DNA of 64,000 nt. Source: Acinetobacter pullicarnis (GTDB lineage: Bacteria; Pseudomonadota; Gammaproteobacteria; Pseudomonadales; Moraxellaceae). The translations under genes and the position numbers were made by a program. Each line of letters begins with the position of its first letter. Positions within the stretch are counted from its first letter, which is position 1. A model generated the notes under the pieces. It made no database searches, had not been told where the DNA came from, and worked only from the letters and a program-made list of their open reading frames with translations. The stretch is from positions 2,418,001 through 2,482,000 of the forward strand of contig NZ_VCMZ01000001.1 in the NCBI RefSeq assembly GCF_006352475.1, in the 5' to 3' direction. This document shows positions 27,929 through 38,468 of the stretch, piece after piece.

Positions 27929-28008
27929 AAAATAATATCTATATAAAGCCATATCTATTTAAAACAATATCTAATCAAAACAATGCCTAATGAAAACAGT
28001 GTCTGATA
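27929..28008. repeat. five degenerate 16-bp tandem repeats upstream of the EF-hand gene
   Basis: Five consecutive 16-base units, starting at 27929, 27945, 27961, 27977 and 27993, share the pattern AAAacaaTaTCTaat with two to five differences each. They begin 31 bases upstream of the EF-hand gene start. The 16-base step is not a multiple of three, so they are non-coding. Confidence 0.7.
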
Positions 28009-28050
28009 AATACATTTTGATTGATAAGGTACTATCACCTTATGTACCAA

Positions 28051-28084
28051 TAAACCAAGCAGCGACTCAGGCACACTTGGTTTA
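28051..28084 (-). terminator. possible terminator after the TonB-dependent receptor
   Basis: TAAACCAAG (28051-28059) pairs with CTTGGTTTA (28076-28084) around a 16-base loop, 85 bases beyond the receptor stop. A second hairpin, ATAAGGT/ACCTTAT, lies at 28024-28043. Confidence 0.45.
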
Positions 28085-28168
28085 AGGGCTTTCATTTAGG
28101 TTTTAAGCGCGTAATGTCACCGTCAAGTTTGGCTGAATGCTTAACTGTGGGCCCTTAACCTTTAACTA

Positions 28169-30412
28169 TTAGTATTTAAACTCCACACTTGCCACCAAAT
28201 TACGTCCCGGCAACGTTGCACGATCAATCAGGTTTTCTGAGGTTAAGGTTCCCACTGTTGCATAGTCACGGTATTTTTTATCAAATATATTATTTAAACC
28301 CAAATTGAGTTTAGCGTATTTATTTAACTTCCAATAGGCTGATAAATCTGCAATTGCATAACCTGCAACGGGCTGATACTTCTCAGTCGAACTATCAATC
28401 GAGGCATCACGTGTTGCTAAACGACGTCCCACAGCGGTCCCAATCACACCGACCCCATAGACATGTTCAGGAGCATCATAAGCAAAGCTCAAGCTGGCCT
28501 TTTCAGGCTGAACTGAATTTACTCCACCGCGTAACCCATGATGATCTTTTGAAGTTCCTCTTGCTTTGCCGGCAACCAAGGCCAGACTAAAGCCATCTGC
28601 ATCGTTAATAAATGCCGCCAGATCTAAATGCGCAGAAAGCTCTCCTCCCCAAATATTGGCTTGTGATAAGTTTTGCAATTGATAGGTCATCATAAAGTCA
28701 CCATTAACCGGTTTAGACAGTTTTTGATAATCAATAAAGTCGCTATAACGCGTATAGAATCCTAAGAGATCCAAGCGAAGACCAGTAATCGGTGTGGTTT
28801 TAAAGCCCAACTCAAAAGCATCACTGCTTTCCTTTTTAAGCTTTGAATTTCCAAGGATAGAATAACCATGGCCACTGTCAAAACTGCCCGCCATTTCACT
28901 CGCGCTAGGAATACGTGCACCACGATGGTATTGCACATAACTGAGATAGTCTGGTGAAAGTTGATAAGACACAACCAAACTCGGTGCCAGATAATGATTG
29001 GTTGCAGACTGCACCTGTTCACGCTTGGCATTGGAGTTCAAGATTTTATTGGTATTCTTTGGATCAAATTTTTGGTACTCGGCACGCAAACCTGGGCTCA
29101 CAGTCAAATCACGATCTGCTAGCGTAAAATGTAGGCTGTCTTGTGCATAAAGCGCATATTTTTGGGTATCCGAGGCCACCATTAAATTGGCTTGCTTACT
29201 CGTATCGGTATCGGTATTGGTCGAGATCCAAGGGCGGTCATCTTTGGCTTGGCTCATACTCAAACCATATTGAATATCATGTATCCCTTGAACTTTAATT
29301 GCATCTGCATTGAGTCCCCAAACTTCATTTTCAAAATCATTTTGGATTTTACGGGGGTAATATAAATAAAATGCATTCAATAAATTTTTATTGGTGGTTT
29401 CTTGATAATAAAGCTGCGTTTTCAGTTGATCGAATAATAGGTTTTCAGCATTCAACCGATAATCAAGTGCATAACGGCTGCGCTGTGCTTTTTCATGTTG
29501 CATCCCCCCTTTAGGATAGGATTTACCCAAAGTTTCTGCATCGATAAAACTATCGGTATTTCTTTGATAATAATCAAAAGTAAAGCCGAGTTGCTGCTGG
29601 GCAGTGATATTCCACAATAGCTTTGAAAGCACCGCATCAGAATGCCAATCAGCTGGATTCACTTTACGGATACTTTCACTTTTCATTTCATGACCATCGC
29701 GACGTGCATAGGCCAACAAAGTTTGCAAAGTTTCATTACCGATGGCCGCGGTGACCGAATTTAACCAGGCATCATCGGCAGATGAATAACCTGTTTTATA
29801 GGCTGCATAGGCATTTTTATGGTCTTTGAGATACAGCTCAGGTGACTTGGTTTTAAATGAAACTCGCCCACCAATCCCATCTTTAGAAACATCTGTGGTG
29901 CCCGAACGAATATCCACTTCTGCGAACATTTCTGGATCGATAAAGTTACGACCAACCCCATAACTATTGGCTTTTATGCTCGAAGGCTGTGGTGCGGCAT
30001 CTGCGAGATTAATCCCATCCACGTCTAAACCAATTCGGTTGCCATCAACACCACGAATATTATAACCACTGGTTCCGGCACTGTCCCAAGCAGCACCACT
30101 GCCACTGCTTGCCTTCGGTGCACTCACCAAGGGTAAATATTTGACAATGCCAGCCATGTCATTGGCACCCATTTGATCCAATTGATTGCGACTTATTGTG
30201 GTGAGATTTGAAGCCGTTTTTTGATCTTTATAGGCATAGACCTTAATCACTGGCAATGAAACGATTTCAGCATGCGCTGTGACTTGCTCACTAGCAAAAC
30301 TTGCGGTACTCAGCATAAGGCTGCTGATGCACAGTGCAAGACGTTGAAGTGGAGATTTTATTTGCTGAGTACTCAGCCAGTGCAAATGCGAGATACAACG
30401 GTGTGAAGTCAT
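28169..30412 (-). CDS. TonB-dependent outer-membrane receptor, heme/hemoglobin-receptor-like
   Basis: Outer-membrane gated channel of 747 residues energised by TonB. A signal peptide ends near STASFA. The plug domain follows with NIRGVDGNRIGLDVDGINL, the pattern found in hemoglobin/transferrin/lactoferrin-type receptors. The remaining two thirds is a beta barrel ending in a C-terminal aromatic (VEFKY). The usual FRAP and NPNL boxes of heme receptors appear changed (RGARIPSASE and LGNSKLKKE), so the ligand is uncertain. I chose the ATG at 30412 because AGGGAAG lies seven bases upstream; a start at 30535 would add 41 residues before the signal peptide. A Fur-type box precedes the gene. Confidence 0.88.
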   Translation of the reverse strand: MTSHRCISHLHWLSTQQIKSPLQRLALCISSLMLSTASFASEQVTAHAEIVSLPVIKVYAYKDQKTASNLTTISRNQLDQMGANDMAGIVKYLPLVSAPKASSGSGAAWDSAGTSGYNIRGVDGNRIGLDVDGINLADAAPQPSSIKANSYGVGRNFIDPEMFAEVDIRSGTTDVSKDGIGGRVSFKTKSPELYLKDHKNAYAAYKTGYSSADDAWLNSVTAAIGNETLQTLLAYARRDGHEMKSESIRKVNPADWHSDAVLSKLLWNITAQQQLGFTFDYYQRNTDSFIDAETLGKSYPKGGMQHEKAQRSRYALDYRLNAENLLFDQLKTQLYYQETTNKNLLNAFYLYYPRKIQNDFENEVWGLNADAIKVQGIHDIQYGLSMSQAKDDRPWISTNTDTDTSKQANLMVASDTQKYALYAQDSLHFTLADRDLTVSPGLRAEYQKFDPKNTNKILNSNAKREQVQSATNHYLAPSLVVSYQLSPDYLSYVQYHRGARIPSASEMAGSFDSGHGYSILGNSKLKKESSDAFELGFKTTPITGLRLDLLGFYTRYSDFIDYQKLSKPVNGDFMMTYQLQNLSQANIWGGELSAHLDLAAFINDADGFSLALVAGKARGTSKDHHGLRGGVNSVQPEKASLSFAYDAPEHVYGVGVIGTAVGRRLATRDASIDSSTEKYQPVAGYAIADLSAYWKLNKYAKLNLGLNNIFDKKYRDYATVGTLTSENLIDRATLPGRNLVASVEFKY

Positions 30413-30536
30413 GGTGACGCTTCCCTGACAAGATAGATGATTGTTATTCATTTTTTTCAAATACTTATACCAATAACGTCGGCAATGACATTGCGCAAAG
30501 CCGATAGCAGTAAAAGCAATGATTATAAAATGCAAA

Positions 30537-30551
30537 TGATAATCACTTTCA
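30537..30551 (-). promoter_or_regulatory. Fur box upstream of the TonB-dependent receptor
   Basis: TGATAATCACTTTCA at 30537-30551 matches the Fur core TGATAAT-N-ATTATCA at 12 of 14 fixed positions. It lies about 125 bases upstream of the chosen receptor start, consistent with iron-repressed control. Confidence 0.6.
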
Positions 30552-30655
30552 TCTAAATTATCTATACCCCTTGTTTTTATTTGTTTTTTTTATGAACGCG
30601 GCCGGTTATTAGGTAAAAAAAATAAACTGATTTTTATAAATTTATTGATTTCGCA

Positions 30656-31721
30656 GATTCAAATCCCAAGTGCAACACATTTGTAGTTAGTTGAAAAAGT
30701 TAGGTGTATTCATAGAATCATTAGACTTTTTCAACTCGTAATTGGAAAGCACACAATGAAGAAATACACCCAACTTTCTCAAGATGAAAGATACGAAATT
30801 TATGCTACTTTGAAAAGTAAAAGTTCAATCGCTACCCTTGCTCGGGAATTAGGACGTTCACGATCAACCATCTACCGTGAATTAAAAAGAAATACTGGGC
30901 AACGTGGATATAGAGCTCAACAGGCAGCTAAATTTGCAAGTCAAAGACGGTACCGTCCTTCATCATCAATGACAGCATTTGCCTTCGCTTATATTGATTA
31001 TTTGATTGGTTTGGACTGGTCACCCGAACAAATTTCAGGTGCTTTAACACAACGCGGTTGGCTGGATGTACCTTCACATGAGTGGATTTACCAGTACATT
31101 TATCAAGATAAATCAAAAGGCGGTAAACTTCATCTACATTTAAGGCATCAGAAGAAATATCGAAAACGCGGTTACAAAAACACGGATCGTAGGGGTCAAA
31201 TCATTGATAAAACAAGTATTCACTGCCGACACCAGGTCATTGATCAACGACAACGTTTAGGAGATTTCGAAGGTGACACGGTGATTGGTAAACATCATAA
31301 AGGTGCTTTATTGACTCTCGTTGATCGAAAGAGCCTGTATGTACATATTGTTCATTTAGGGCCAACAAGAGCATCCTCTCAAACGATTACTTGTGCATTA
31401 GATCGTTTACAAATGAGCCATGCTTATAGTGTGACATTTGATAATGGCAAAGAATTTTCCGAACACAAAAGAATTACTGATGCTGGCATAGAGACGTATT
31501 TTGCTGATCCTTACAAGTCTATTCAGCGAGCTAGAAATGAAAATACGAATGGTTTAATCCGTCAATATCTGCCAAAATCATCATCGTTTGATGGCGTGTC
31601 AAACGAACAAATAGAGCAGATAGAATTTGCACTCAACCATCGTCCTAGAAAAACACTAGGTTGGTATACACCGAGTGAAGTTATGGCTGGTTTTTATACT
31701 GTTGCACTTGCCGCTTGAATC
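30656..31721 (+). mobile_element. IS30-family insertion sequence
   Basis: Element of about 1066 bp bounded by imperfect inverted repeats. The left end at 30656-30677 and the right end at 31700-31721 (read on the opposite strand) share GATTCAA and CAAGTGCAACA with four mismatches between. The right repeat overlaps the transposase stop codon. CGC flanks both sides within one base and may be the 2-3 bp target duplication typical of IS30. It sits between the Fur-controlled receptor and the first tpgA-type gene without breaking a recognisable gene. Confidence 0.85.
30756..31718 (+). CDS. IS30-family transposase
   Basis: DDE transposase of 320 residues. The N-terminus holds a helix-turn-helix (SIATLARELGRSRSTIYREL, about residues 24-43) that binds the inverted repeats. 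The catalytic core shows DFEGDTVIG (first Asp), VTFDNGKEF (second Asp) and a late glutamate in RARNENTNGLIRQYLPK, the IS30 DDE pattern with its 33-residue spacing. The frame is intact, so the element could be active. It resembles the IS30 elements known in Acinetobacter (IS18/IS1008 type), but the exact name cannot be given by eye. Confidence 0.93.
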   Translation: MKKYTQLSQDERYEIYATLKSKSSIATLARELGRSRSTIYRELKRNTGQRGYRAQQAAKFASQRRYRPSSSMTAFAFAYIDYLIGLDWSPEQISGALTQRGWLDVPSHEWIYQYIYQDKSKGGKLHLHLRHQKKYRKRGYKNTDRRGQIIDKTSIHCRHQVIDQRQRLGDFEGDTVIGKHHKGALLTLVDRKSLYVHIVHLGPTRASSQTITCALDRLQMSHAYSVTFDNGKEFSEHKRITDAGIETYFADPYKSIQRARNENTNGLIRQYLPKSSSFDGVSNEQIEQIEFALNHRPRKTLGWYTPSEVMAGFYTVALAA

Positions 31722-31804
31722 CGCCTTTTATATTTAAAAATTATTTATAAATTACTTATAAATTATTCTCTCGGATTTATTCCGCCTCAAATCGAAGCCA
31801 TTAA

Positions 31805-31839
31805 AAAAGGTTGTCCCACTTAAAGTGAAACAACCTTTT
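31805..31839. terminator. terminator after the first tpgA-type gene
   Basis: AAAAGGTTGT (31805-31814) pairs with ACAACCTTTT (31830-31839), with a further CACTT/AAGTG stem inside. It lies about 60 bases beyond the tpgA stop and has A and T runs on its two sides. Confidence 0.8.
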
Positions 31840-31899
31840 GATGTTCTAGTCGACTTAAAGCTGCATGCCCTTCAGTCTCAACTTAATAATATTTTTAAA

Positions 31900-32706
31900 T
31901 TACCAGCTGACGTTCACACGACGATTTGGTGATAAGCAATTAATCTGTTGAGTACGTGCAGCTTGTGCATCACAAACCTGATAAGCATCCGTTTTGCCAT
32001 TGGCATAAACTTCAATACGTTCAGCTGGAATACCTTGTTGAACCAATAAATTGGCTACAGTCGATGCACGTTTAGCTGAAAGTTTTTGGTTATAACCGAC
32101 ATTACCTAAACGATCTGTGAAACCACTAACAACGATCGGACCATTTGAGTTCGATTGCTTAATTTGACCCACAATAATGGCAAGTGATTGCGTACCATTT
32201 TTAATGGCAGCAGCATCTGAGCGATCAAAATCAAAAATAATGTCAGCAGAAGGTTGAGCAATAGGCGTTACTTCTGGCATTACTTTTGGTTGCTGTGCAG
32301 GAACGGCTTGCGCACGGATCATGAAATCTTCACACGCTTCGCCTTTCCAAGACAAACGCTCAGATAAAGTGTCTTTATCGAAGTCAATACGTAATTGGCA
32401 GCGTTTATAGTCTTGGGTATTCGGAATACGAATATCTAAGACATAATTCCATGTTTTAACGAAGAATACACCTTCACTAAAATGGGGATTACCCAAAACA
32501 TGACGGAATTGATCTTTGGTTAAACCTGTGCTTAAACGTGCTACATCGGCATATTCATAGCGATTAACTTGCTTGCGATAACTTTTATCAATTGCAGGAA
32601 ATTCAACTTCTGCTGTTGTTGCAGTGATTTCCACTGATTCAGCATAGGTCGCAACTGCAAGCCCTGAAACCACACTAAAACATAATGCTTTTACAATATT
32701 GTTCAT
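31900..32706 (-). CDS. tpgA: OmpA/BamE-like partner of trimeric autotransporter (TpgA type), copy 1
   Basis: Outer-membrane, peptidoglycan-binding protein of 268 residues that in Acinetobacter Tol 5 (TpgA) is encoded with the giant adhesin AtaA and supports its surface display. After a signal peptide ending near ATYA comes a BamE/SmpA-like region ([23 protein letters not shown], about residues 40-100), a Pro-rich linker, and an OmpA-like domain with [20 protein letters not shown], the diaminopimelate-binding segment. I start at MNNIVKAL (32706); the frame is open 22 codons further without a signal-peptide-like sequence. It lies 69 bases after the adhesin stop, so the pair is an operon. It is closely related to copy 2. 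Confidence 0.9.
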   Translation of the reverse strand: MNNIVKALCFSVVSGLAVATYAESVEITATTAEVEFPAIDKSYRKQVNRYEYADVARLSTGLTKDQFRHVLGNPHFSEGVFFVKTWNYVLDIRIPNTQDYKRCQLRIDFDKDTLSERLSWKGEACEDFMIRAQAVPAQQPKVMPEVTPIAQPSADIIFDFDRSDAAAIKNGTQSLAIIVGQIKQSNSNGPIVVSGFTDRLGNVGYNQKLSAKRASTVANLLVQQGIPAERIEVYANGKTDAYQVCDAQAARTQQINCLSPNRRVNVSW

Positions 32707-32775
32707 TGTTTTGTACTCTAAAAAATGGTTGCTGAAGCGAGGAGCCAAACGGCCCCCACTCACACAGATCAATGC

Positions 32776-35700
32776 TTAGTCAATTACACCACTGATACCA
32801 ATACGGAAGCTTGGATCACCTTCTGATGCTGCAGCAACACCGCCTGTGATAGACCAGCGACCATTATCAGAAGTTTTACGTAAAGTCACACCGATCGCTT
32901 GCTCACCACCGTGGTAAGCCGCACCTGCTGCATAGGTATATTTACCTGCAACGAATGGTGCACTTTCAAGTGCCATTGCCGCTGCAATACCCGCATTGGC
33001 TTTTTTCTCTACGTTTTTGATGTGTTGATTGGTGTCTTGGAACACTTGCTCCATACGATCACCTAAGTTATCAATCTTGGTATCAATAGCGCCTAATGCA
33101 TCACCGACGTTGTTGTGCGAACCACCAGCAACGTTGTAAGTAGGACCTGTCCATTTACCATCTTTAAACTCAGCACCACCACCAAGTGAACTCTTCATAT
33201 CTTCATATGATTTATTCAACTGTGAACCATTGACTGCGTCTTTCGATCCGCTATTAATGGCACCATCAGCAACATCAGTTACTTTCTTATCGCCAGCATT
33301 GATGCCATCTTTATTAATGGTTACATCACCGACTTTAACACTGTCAAAGCTTACATCTGGTTTGGTGTCAACAACAACGCTACCGTCCTTCTCTCCCGGT
33401 TTAACAGTGATATTTTTGCCGCCAGTAATATCATCAATCAGACCTTCAGATGGTCCAGGACCAGTAGGGATTTTACCGATTAGATCTTCTAAGTCTTTGC
33501 GAACACCGTTCAACTGACCCAGATTCACTGCATGATCAAGGTTTGTACCAGCAGCAACATTAGTGATCTGTGTATTACCGGCATTGATACCACCAAATGA
33601 AATACTTGGTCCACCATTCAAGAAGCTTAAGCCATCTTGATTAAAGACCATGTTATTGCCATCTTTACCAGCAATCGTCACGCTATCAAAGTTAACGTCT
33701 TTCGCAGTTGCAACAGTATAAATACTTGCGCCATCTTTATCAGTCGTTTCACTAACTTCAATGTTCTCACCAGCTTCTACAACAGTTTTCGCAGCTTTCG
33801 CAGCGTTGTTTACTGAAGAAATAGCATCATTGATGTTGTTTTGACCTGTACCACCAATGTTGCCATTGGTAATACTGCCATCAGCATTAATAACCGTATC
33901 ACCACCAATGATGTTCTTAACACCGTTCATCGCATTGTATAAGTCACCTGCATTCACGCCTTTATAAGCATTGTCTGCATTGGTAAAGTCACCAGCACTT
34001 GCAACGTTGTTAAGAGTCGTACCGCCGTTCATTTCGAACTTACCTGACGCATCTTTCGTAGCAGGAGTAGCTGTTGTACCTGCAAAGGTGACGCTGTCTT
34101 TGTTGACTAAACCATCTTCGTTTTTGTCGTATTTAACTGCGAAGTTATCAGTTTCAGCAGCAGCATCTTTAACAAGCTTCAATTGCTCTTCAGTTGCTGC
34201 ACGACCTGCAGTTGCAAAATCAGCTGCTGATAAGTCTTTGTTGATTAGACCAGTGATGGTATTTGTACTTTGGTCAATCTTGATATCACCAACCGTTACT
34301 GTGTCAAACTTAACGTCTTTAGCAGTAGCAACGGTATAGGTTGTTTCACCAGTTTCTTCGTTAACAACCGTATCAAGCGCAATGTTATCACCTTGTTTAA
34401 CAATAACTTTGTTCGCTTTAATTGCATCACTAATATTGTCTTTACCAGTACCACCAATGTTATCATTTGTGATGCTGCCATCAGTATTTACTTTAGTGTC
34501 ACCACCAATGATGTTCGCAACACTGTTTCCAGCATCTAGAACTGCATTGTTCAAGTCACCTGCGTTAACACCTTTGTAAGCATTGTCAGCGTCTTTATAG
34601 TCACCAGCACTTGCAACGTTGTTAAGAGTCGTACCGCCGTTCATTTCGAACTTGCCTGACGCATCTTTCACTGCAGGAATAGCAGTTGTACCAGCAAAGG
34701 TGACGCTATCTTTGTTGACTGAACCATCGTCGTTTTTGTCGTATTTAACTGCGAAGTCATCAGTAAGGTCAGCTTTATCTTTGATCGCTTTAATCGCGTC
34801 ATCGATATTGTCTTTACCTGTGTTACCAACATTTGAAGTGGTGATTGAACCATCTTCATTTACAGTCGTATTACCACCGATGCTGTCTTTGATGCTTGTG
34901 CTGATGTCGCTAATCTGACCACCATTTACTGCATCTGTTGAACCTGCACCAATCTTACCAGCTGCAACATTGGTAATTTGATTACCAGCAACATCAACTT
35001 TAGTTTTGGTGAACGTTGGACCATTGTTAATGGTTAAACCATCAGTCGTGATCGAAGTATCGCCAACTGTTACTGTGTCAAACTTAACGTCTTTCGCAGT
35101 AGCAACGGTATACGTTGTTTCACCAGTTTCTTCGTTAACAACCGTATCAAGCGCAATGTTATCACCTTGTTTAACAATAACTTTGTTCGCTTTAATTGCA
35201 TCACTAATGTTGTCTTTACCAGTACCACCAATGTTACCATTTGTGATGCTGCCATCAGTATTGACTTTAGTGTCACCACCAATGATGTTCGCAACACTGT
35301 TTCCAGCATCTAGAACGGCATTGTTCAAGTCACCTGCGTTAACACCTTTGTAAGCATTGTCAGCGTCTTTATAGTCACCAGCACTTGCAACGTTGTTAAG
35401 AGTCGTACCGCCGTTCATTTCGAACTTGCCTGACGCATCTTTCACTGCAGGAATAGCAGTTGTACCAGCAAAGGTGACGCTATCTTTGTTGACTGAACCA
35501 TCGTCGTTTTTGTCGTATTTAACTGCGAAGTCATCAGTAAGGTCAGCCGCATCTTTAACAAGCTTTAATTGCTCTTCAGTTGCTGCACGTCCTTTGGTCG
35601 CAAAATCAGTTGCAGACAAGTCTTTGTTTGTCAGAGATGAAATTGTACCTTTATTACCATCAAGATTAATTGAGTGGTCACCACCAACCAATACCTGACT

Positions 35701-38100
35701 ACCGTTAACTAAAGTTGTTCCAGTAGAATCAGAAACACTCAACTTACCAGCAGCGACTTTAGTTGTATTGCCAGCAAAATCTTCAACTAGATTACCATTG
35801 GCAGTAATAACATTCTTATTACCTAACGCATCAGCAACTTTAATGCCTGAACCAATAATTTGAGTTGTATTACCTAGAAGATCCTTAACGTTCACACTAT
35901 TAAAGTTAACGTCTTTCGCTGTAGCAACGGTATAAGTACTTGCACCAGTGATTGGATCAACATCTTCTTTAACTTTGATGTTTTCGCCTTCAATAACAGT
36001 TGTTTTCGCAGCTTTAGCAGCGTTATTTACTGTTGTGATTGCATCATTGATGTTGTCTTTACCAGTATTACCAATGTTGTTGTTGGTGATGCTGCCATCT
36101 GGATTAACAGTCGTTGTACCACCAATGATGTTCGCAACACTGTTTCCAGCATCTAGAACTGCATTGTTCAAGTCACCTGCGTTAACACCTTTGCTTGCGT
36201 TTGCAACATCTTTATAGTCGCCAGCGCTTGTAACGTTGTTTAGGCTTGTACCACCAGCAGTTGTGATGCGACCATTTTCATCTTTTTCAGCACCAGACGT
36301 TGTACCAGCAAAGGTGACGCTGTCTTTGTTAACTGAACCATCTTCGTTTTTGTCGTACTTAACTGCAAAGTCATCAGTAAGGTCTGCTTTATCTTTGATC
36401 GATTTAATCGCATCATCGATATTGTCTTTACCTGTATTACCAACGTTTGAAGTAGTGATTGAACCATCTTCATTTACAGTCGTATTACCACCGATGCTTT
36501 CTTTGATGCTTGTGCTGATGTCGCTAATCTGACCACCATTTACTGCATCTTTTGAGTCTTTCTCAATTTTACCAGCTGCAACATTGGTAATTTGATTACC
36601 AGCAACATCAACTTTAGTTTTGGTGAACGTTGGACCATTGTTAATGGTTAAACCATCAGTCGTGATCGAAGTATCGCCAACTGTTACAGACTCAAGACCA
36701 GTTAAGTTTTTGTCCAATGCGATAACGAGGTTACCTTCTTCATCTGCAATCGTTTTGATGTTCGCAGCTGAATATTCAGTATTTTCTTTCTCACCAGCAC
36801 CTTTAATGCTTACAGTCTGACCTAGGTCACGATGGAATTCACCACTGTTTCCTACAAAGTCTAAACCTTTTGATGTTGTATCAAGCACTGCATTGTTCAA
36901 GTCACCTGCGTTAACGCCTTTATAAGCATTGTCAGCATTTTTATAGTCACCAGCACTTGCAACGTTGTTAAGAGTCGTACCGCCGTTCATTTCGAACTTG
37001 CCTGACGCATCTTTCGTAGCAGGAGTAGCAGTTGTACCAGCAAAGGTGACGCTGTCTTTGTTTACTGAATCATCTTCGTTTTTGTCGTACTTAACTGCGA
37101 AGTCATCAGTAAGGTCTGCTTTATCTTTGATCGATTTAATCGCATCATCGATATTGTCTTTACCTGTATTACCAACGTTTGAAGTAGTGATTGAACCATC
37201 TTCATTTACAGTCGTATTACCACCGATGCTTTCTTTGATGCTTGTGCTGATGTCGCTAATCTGACCACCATTTACTGCATCTTTTGAGTCTTTCTCAATT
37301 TTACCAGCTGCAACATTGGTAATTTGATTACCAGCAACATCAACTTTAGTTTTGGTGAACGTTGGACCATTGTTAATGGTTAAACCATCAGTCGTGATCG
37401 AAGTATCGCCAACTGTTACAGACTCAAGACCAGTTAAGTTTTTGTCCAATGCGATAACGAGGTTACCTTCTTCATCTGCAATCGTTTTGATGTTCGCAGC
37501 TGAATATTCAGTATTTTCTTTCTCACCAGCACCTTTAATGCTTACAGTCTGACCTAGGTCACGATGGAATTCACCACTGTTTCCTACAAAGTCTAAACCT
37601 TTTGATGTTGTATCAAGCACTGCATTGTTCAAGTCACCTGCGTTAACGCCTTTATAAGCATTGTCAGCATTTTTATAGTCACCAGCACTTGCAACGTTGT
37701 TAAGAGTCGTACCGCCGTTCATTTCGAACTTGCCTGACGCATCTTTCGTAGCAGGAGTAGCAGTTGTACCAGCAAAGGTGACGCTGTCTTTGTTTACTGA
37801 ATCATCTTCGTTTTTGTCGTACTTAACTGCGAAGTCATCAGTAAGGTCTGCTTTATCTTTGATCGATTTAATCGCATCATCGATATTGTCTTTACCTGTA
37901 TTACCAACGTTTGAAGTAGTGATTGAACCATCTTCATTTACAGTCGTATTACCACCGATGCTTTCTTTGATGCTTGTGCTGATGTCGCTAATCTGACCAC
38001 CATTTACTGCATCTTTTGAGTCTTTCTCAATTTTACCAGCTGCAACATTGGTAATTTGATTACCAGCAACATCAACTTTAGTTTTGGTGAACGTTGGACC
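32776..38100 (-). pseudogene. ataA: trimeric autotransporter adhesin 1, C-terminal part (split by IS3-family element)
   Basis: Distal 1774 codons of a giant Ata/AtaA-type adhesin. It holds stalk and neck repeats (many copies of ITNVAAG, AVNGGQ or AVNGSQL, and [10 protein letters not shown] segments) and ends in a complete YadA-like anchor: a helical [21 protein letters not shown], then four beta strands finishing in [10 protein letters not shown], which forms the outer-membrane pore as a trimer. Because the insertion cuts it from its signal peptide, this part has no native start; the frame continues into the IS only to a chance TTG at 38130. It joins 39410-41950 in frame once the insertion and one copy of the ACC duplication are removed. 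Confidence 0.92.
36368..38100. repeat. 732-bp tandem repeats in adhesin 1
   Basis: Blocks of 732 bp (244 codons) recur at fixed offset: equivalent points are 37071 and 37803, or 36620 and 37352. Each codes for the segment from [10 protein letters not shown] through [25 protein letters not shown] and DDAIKSIKDKADLTD. A third copy is cut by the IS3 element and continues at 39410-39884. The copies differ at very few bases, which points to recent duplication or gene conversion. Confidence 0.9.
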
Positions 38101-38150
38101 TGAACCGTACCGGGTTTGTCGGAGGGTCAATATTCTGAGAGACTATTCCG

Positions 38151-38468
38151 ATGAAAAAACCAAACTATACCCCCGAAATTAGAGAAAGAGCGGTTCAATT
38201 ACTAATTGAATCTGAAAAAGATTATCCTTCTACTTGGGCAGCAATCACAGCTATTGCACCTAAGATTGGTTGTACTCCTGAAACATTGCGTGTTTGGTAT
38301 TTAAAGCATATGGATCAACTAAATCCTGCCAAAGTACAACAGATATCTGACCAAGAAAAAATGAAGCAAATGGAACGTGAAATTAAAGAATTAAAACGTG
38401 CCAATGAAATTCTACGTAAAGCAGCCGCTTTTTTCGCCCAGGCGGAGCTCGACCGCCCACACAAATAA
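38151..38468 (+). CDS. IS3-family transposase OrfA
   Basis: Product of 105 residues with a helix-turn-helix (about residues 8-60, including TPEIRERAVQLLIESE and IGCTPETLRVWY) and a C-terminal leucine-zipper-like helix (MKQMEREIKELKRANEILRKA). It binds the terminal repeats. Its stop codon overlaps the orfB ATG by one base. The T6 run at 38429-38434, in GCTTTTTTCGC, is a plausible site for -1 frameshifting into the orfB frame, which is open through that point. Confidence 0.92.
   Translation: MKKPNYTPEIRERAVQLLIESEKDYPSTWAAITAIAPKIGCTPETLRVWYLKHMDQLNPAKVQQISDQEKMKQMEREIKELKRANEILRKAAAFFAQAELDRPHK

Noticed and set aside
30651-30680. GATTCAAATCCC string resembling the T-arm of a tRNA
   Set aside because: No cloverleaf can be drawn around it; it is the left inverted repeat of the IS30-family element.
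33230-37996. Many plus-strand open frames of 60-120 codons across adhesin 1
   Set aside because: They recur with the repeat units, are antisense to the adhesin and have Val/Pro/Ser-rich composition that is the complement of its Gly/Asn/Thr codons; no ribosome sites were seen.
38101-38130. TTG start inside the IS3 element giving a 1784-residue C-terminal adhesin
   Set aside because: It is a chance frame through the inverted repeat with no signal peptide; such a product could not be exported.
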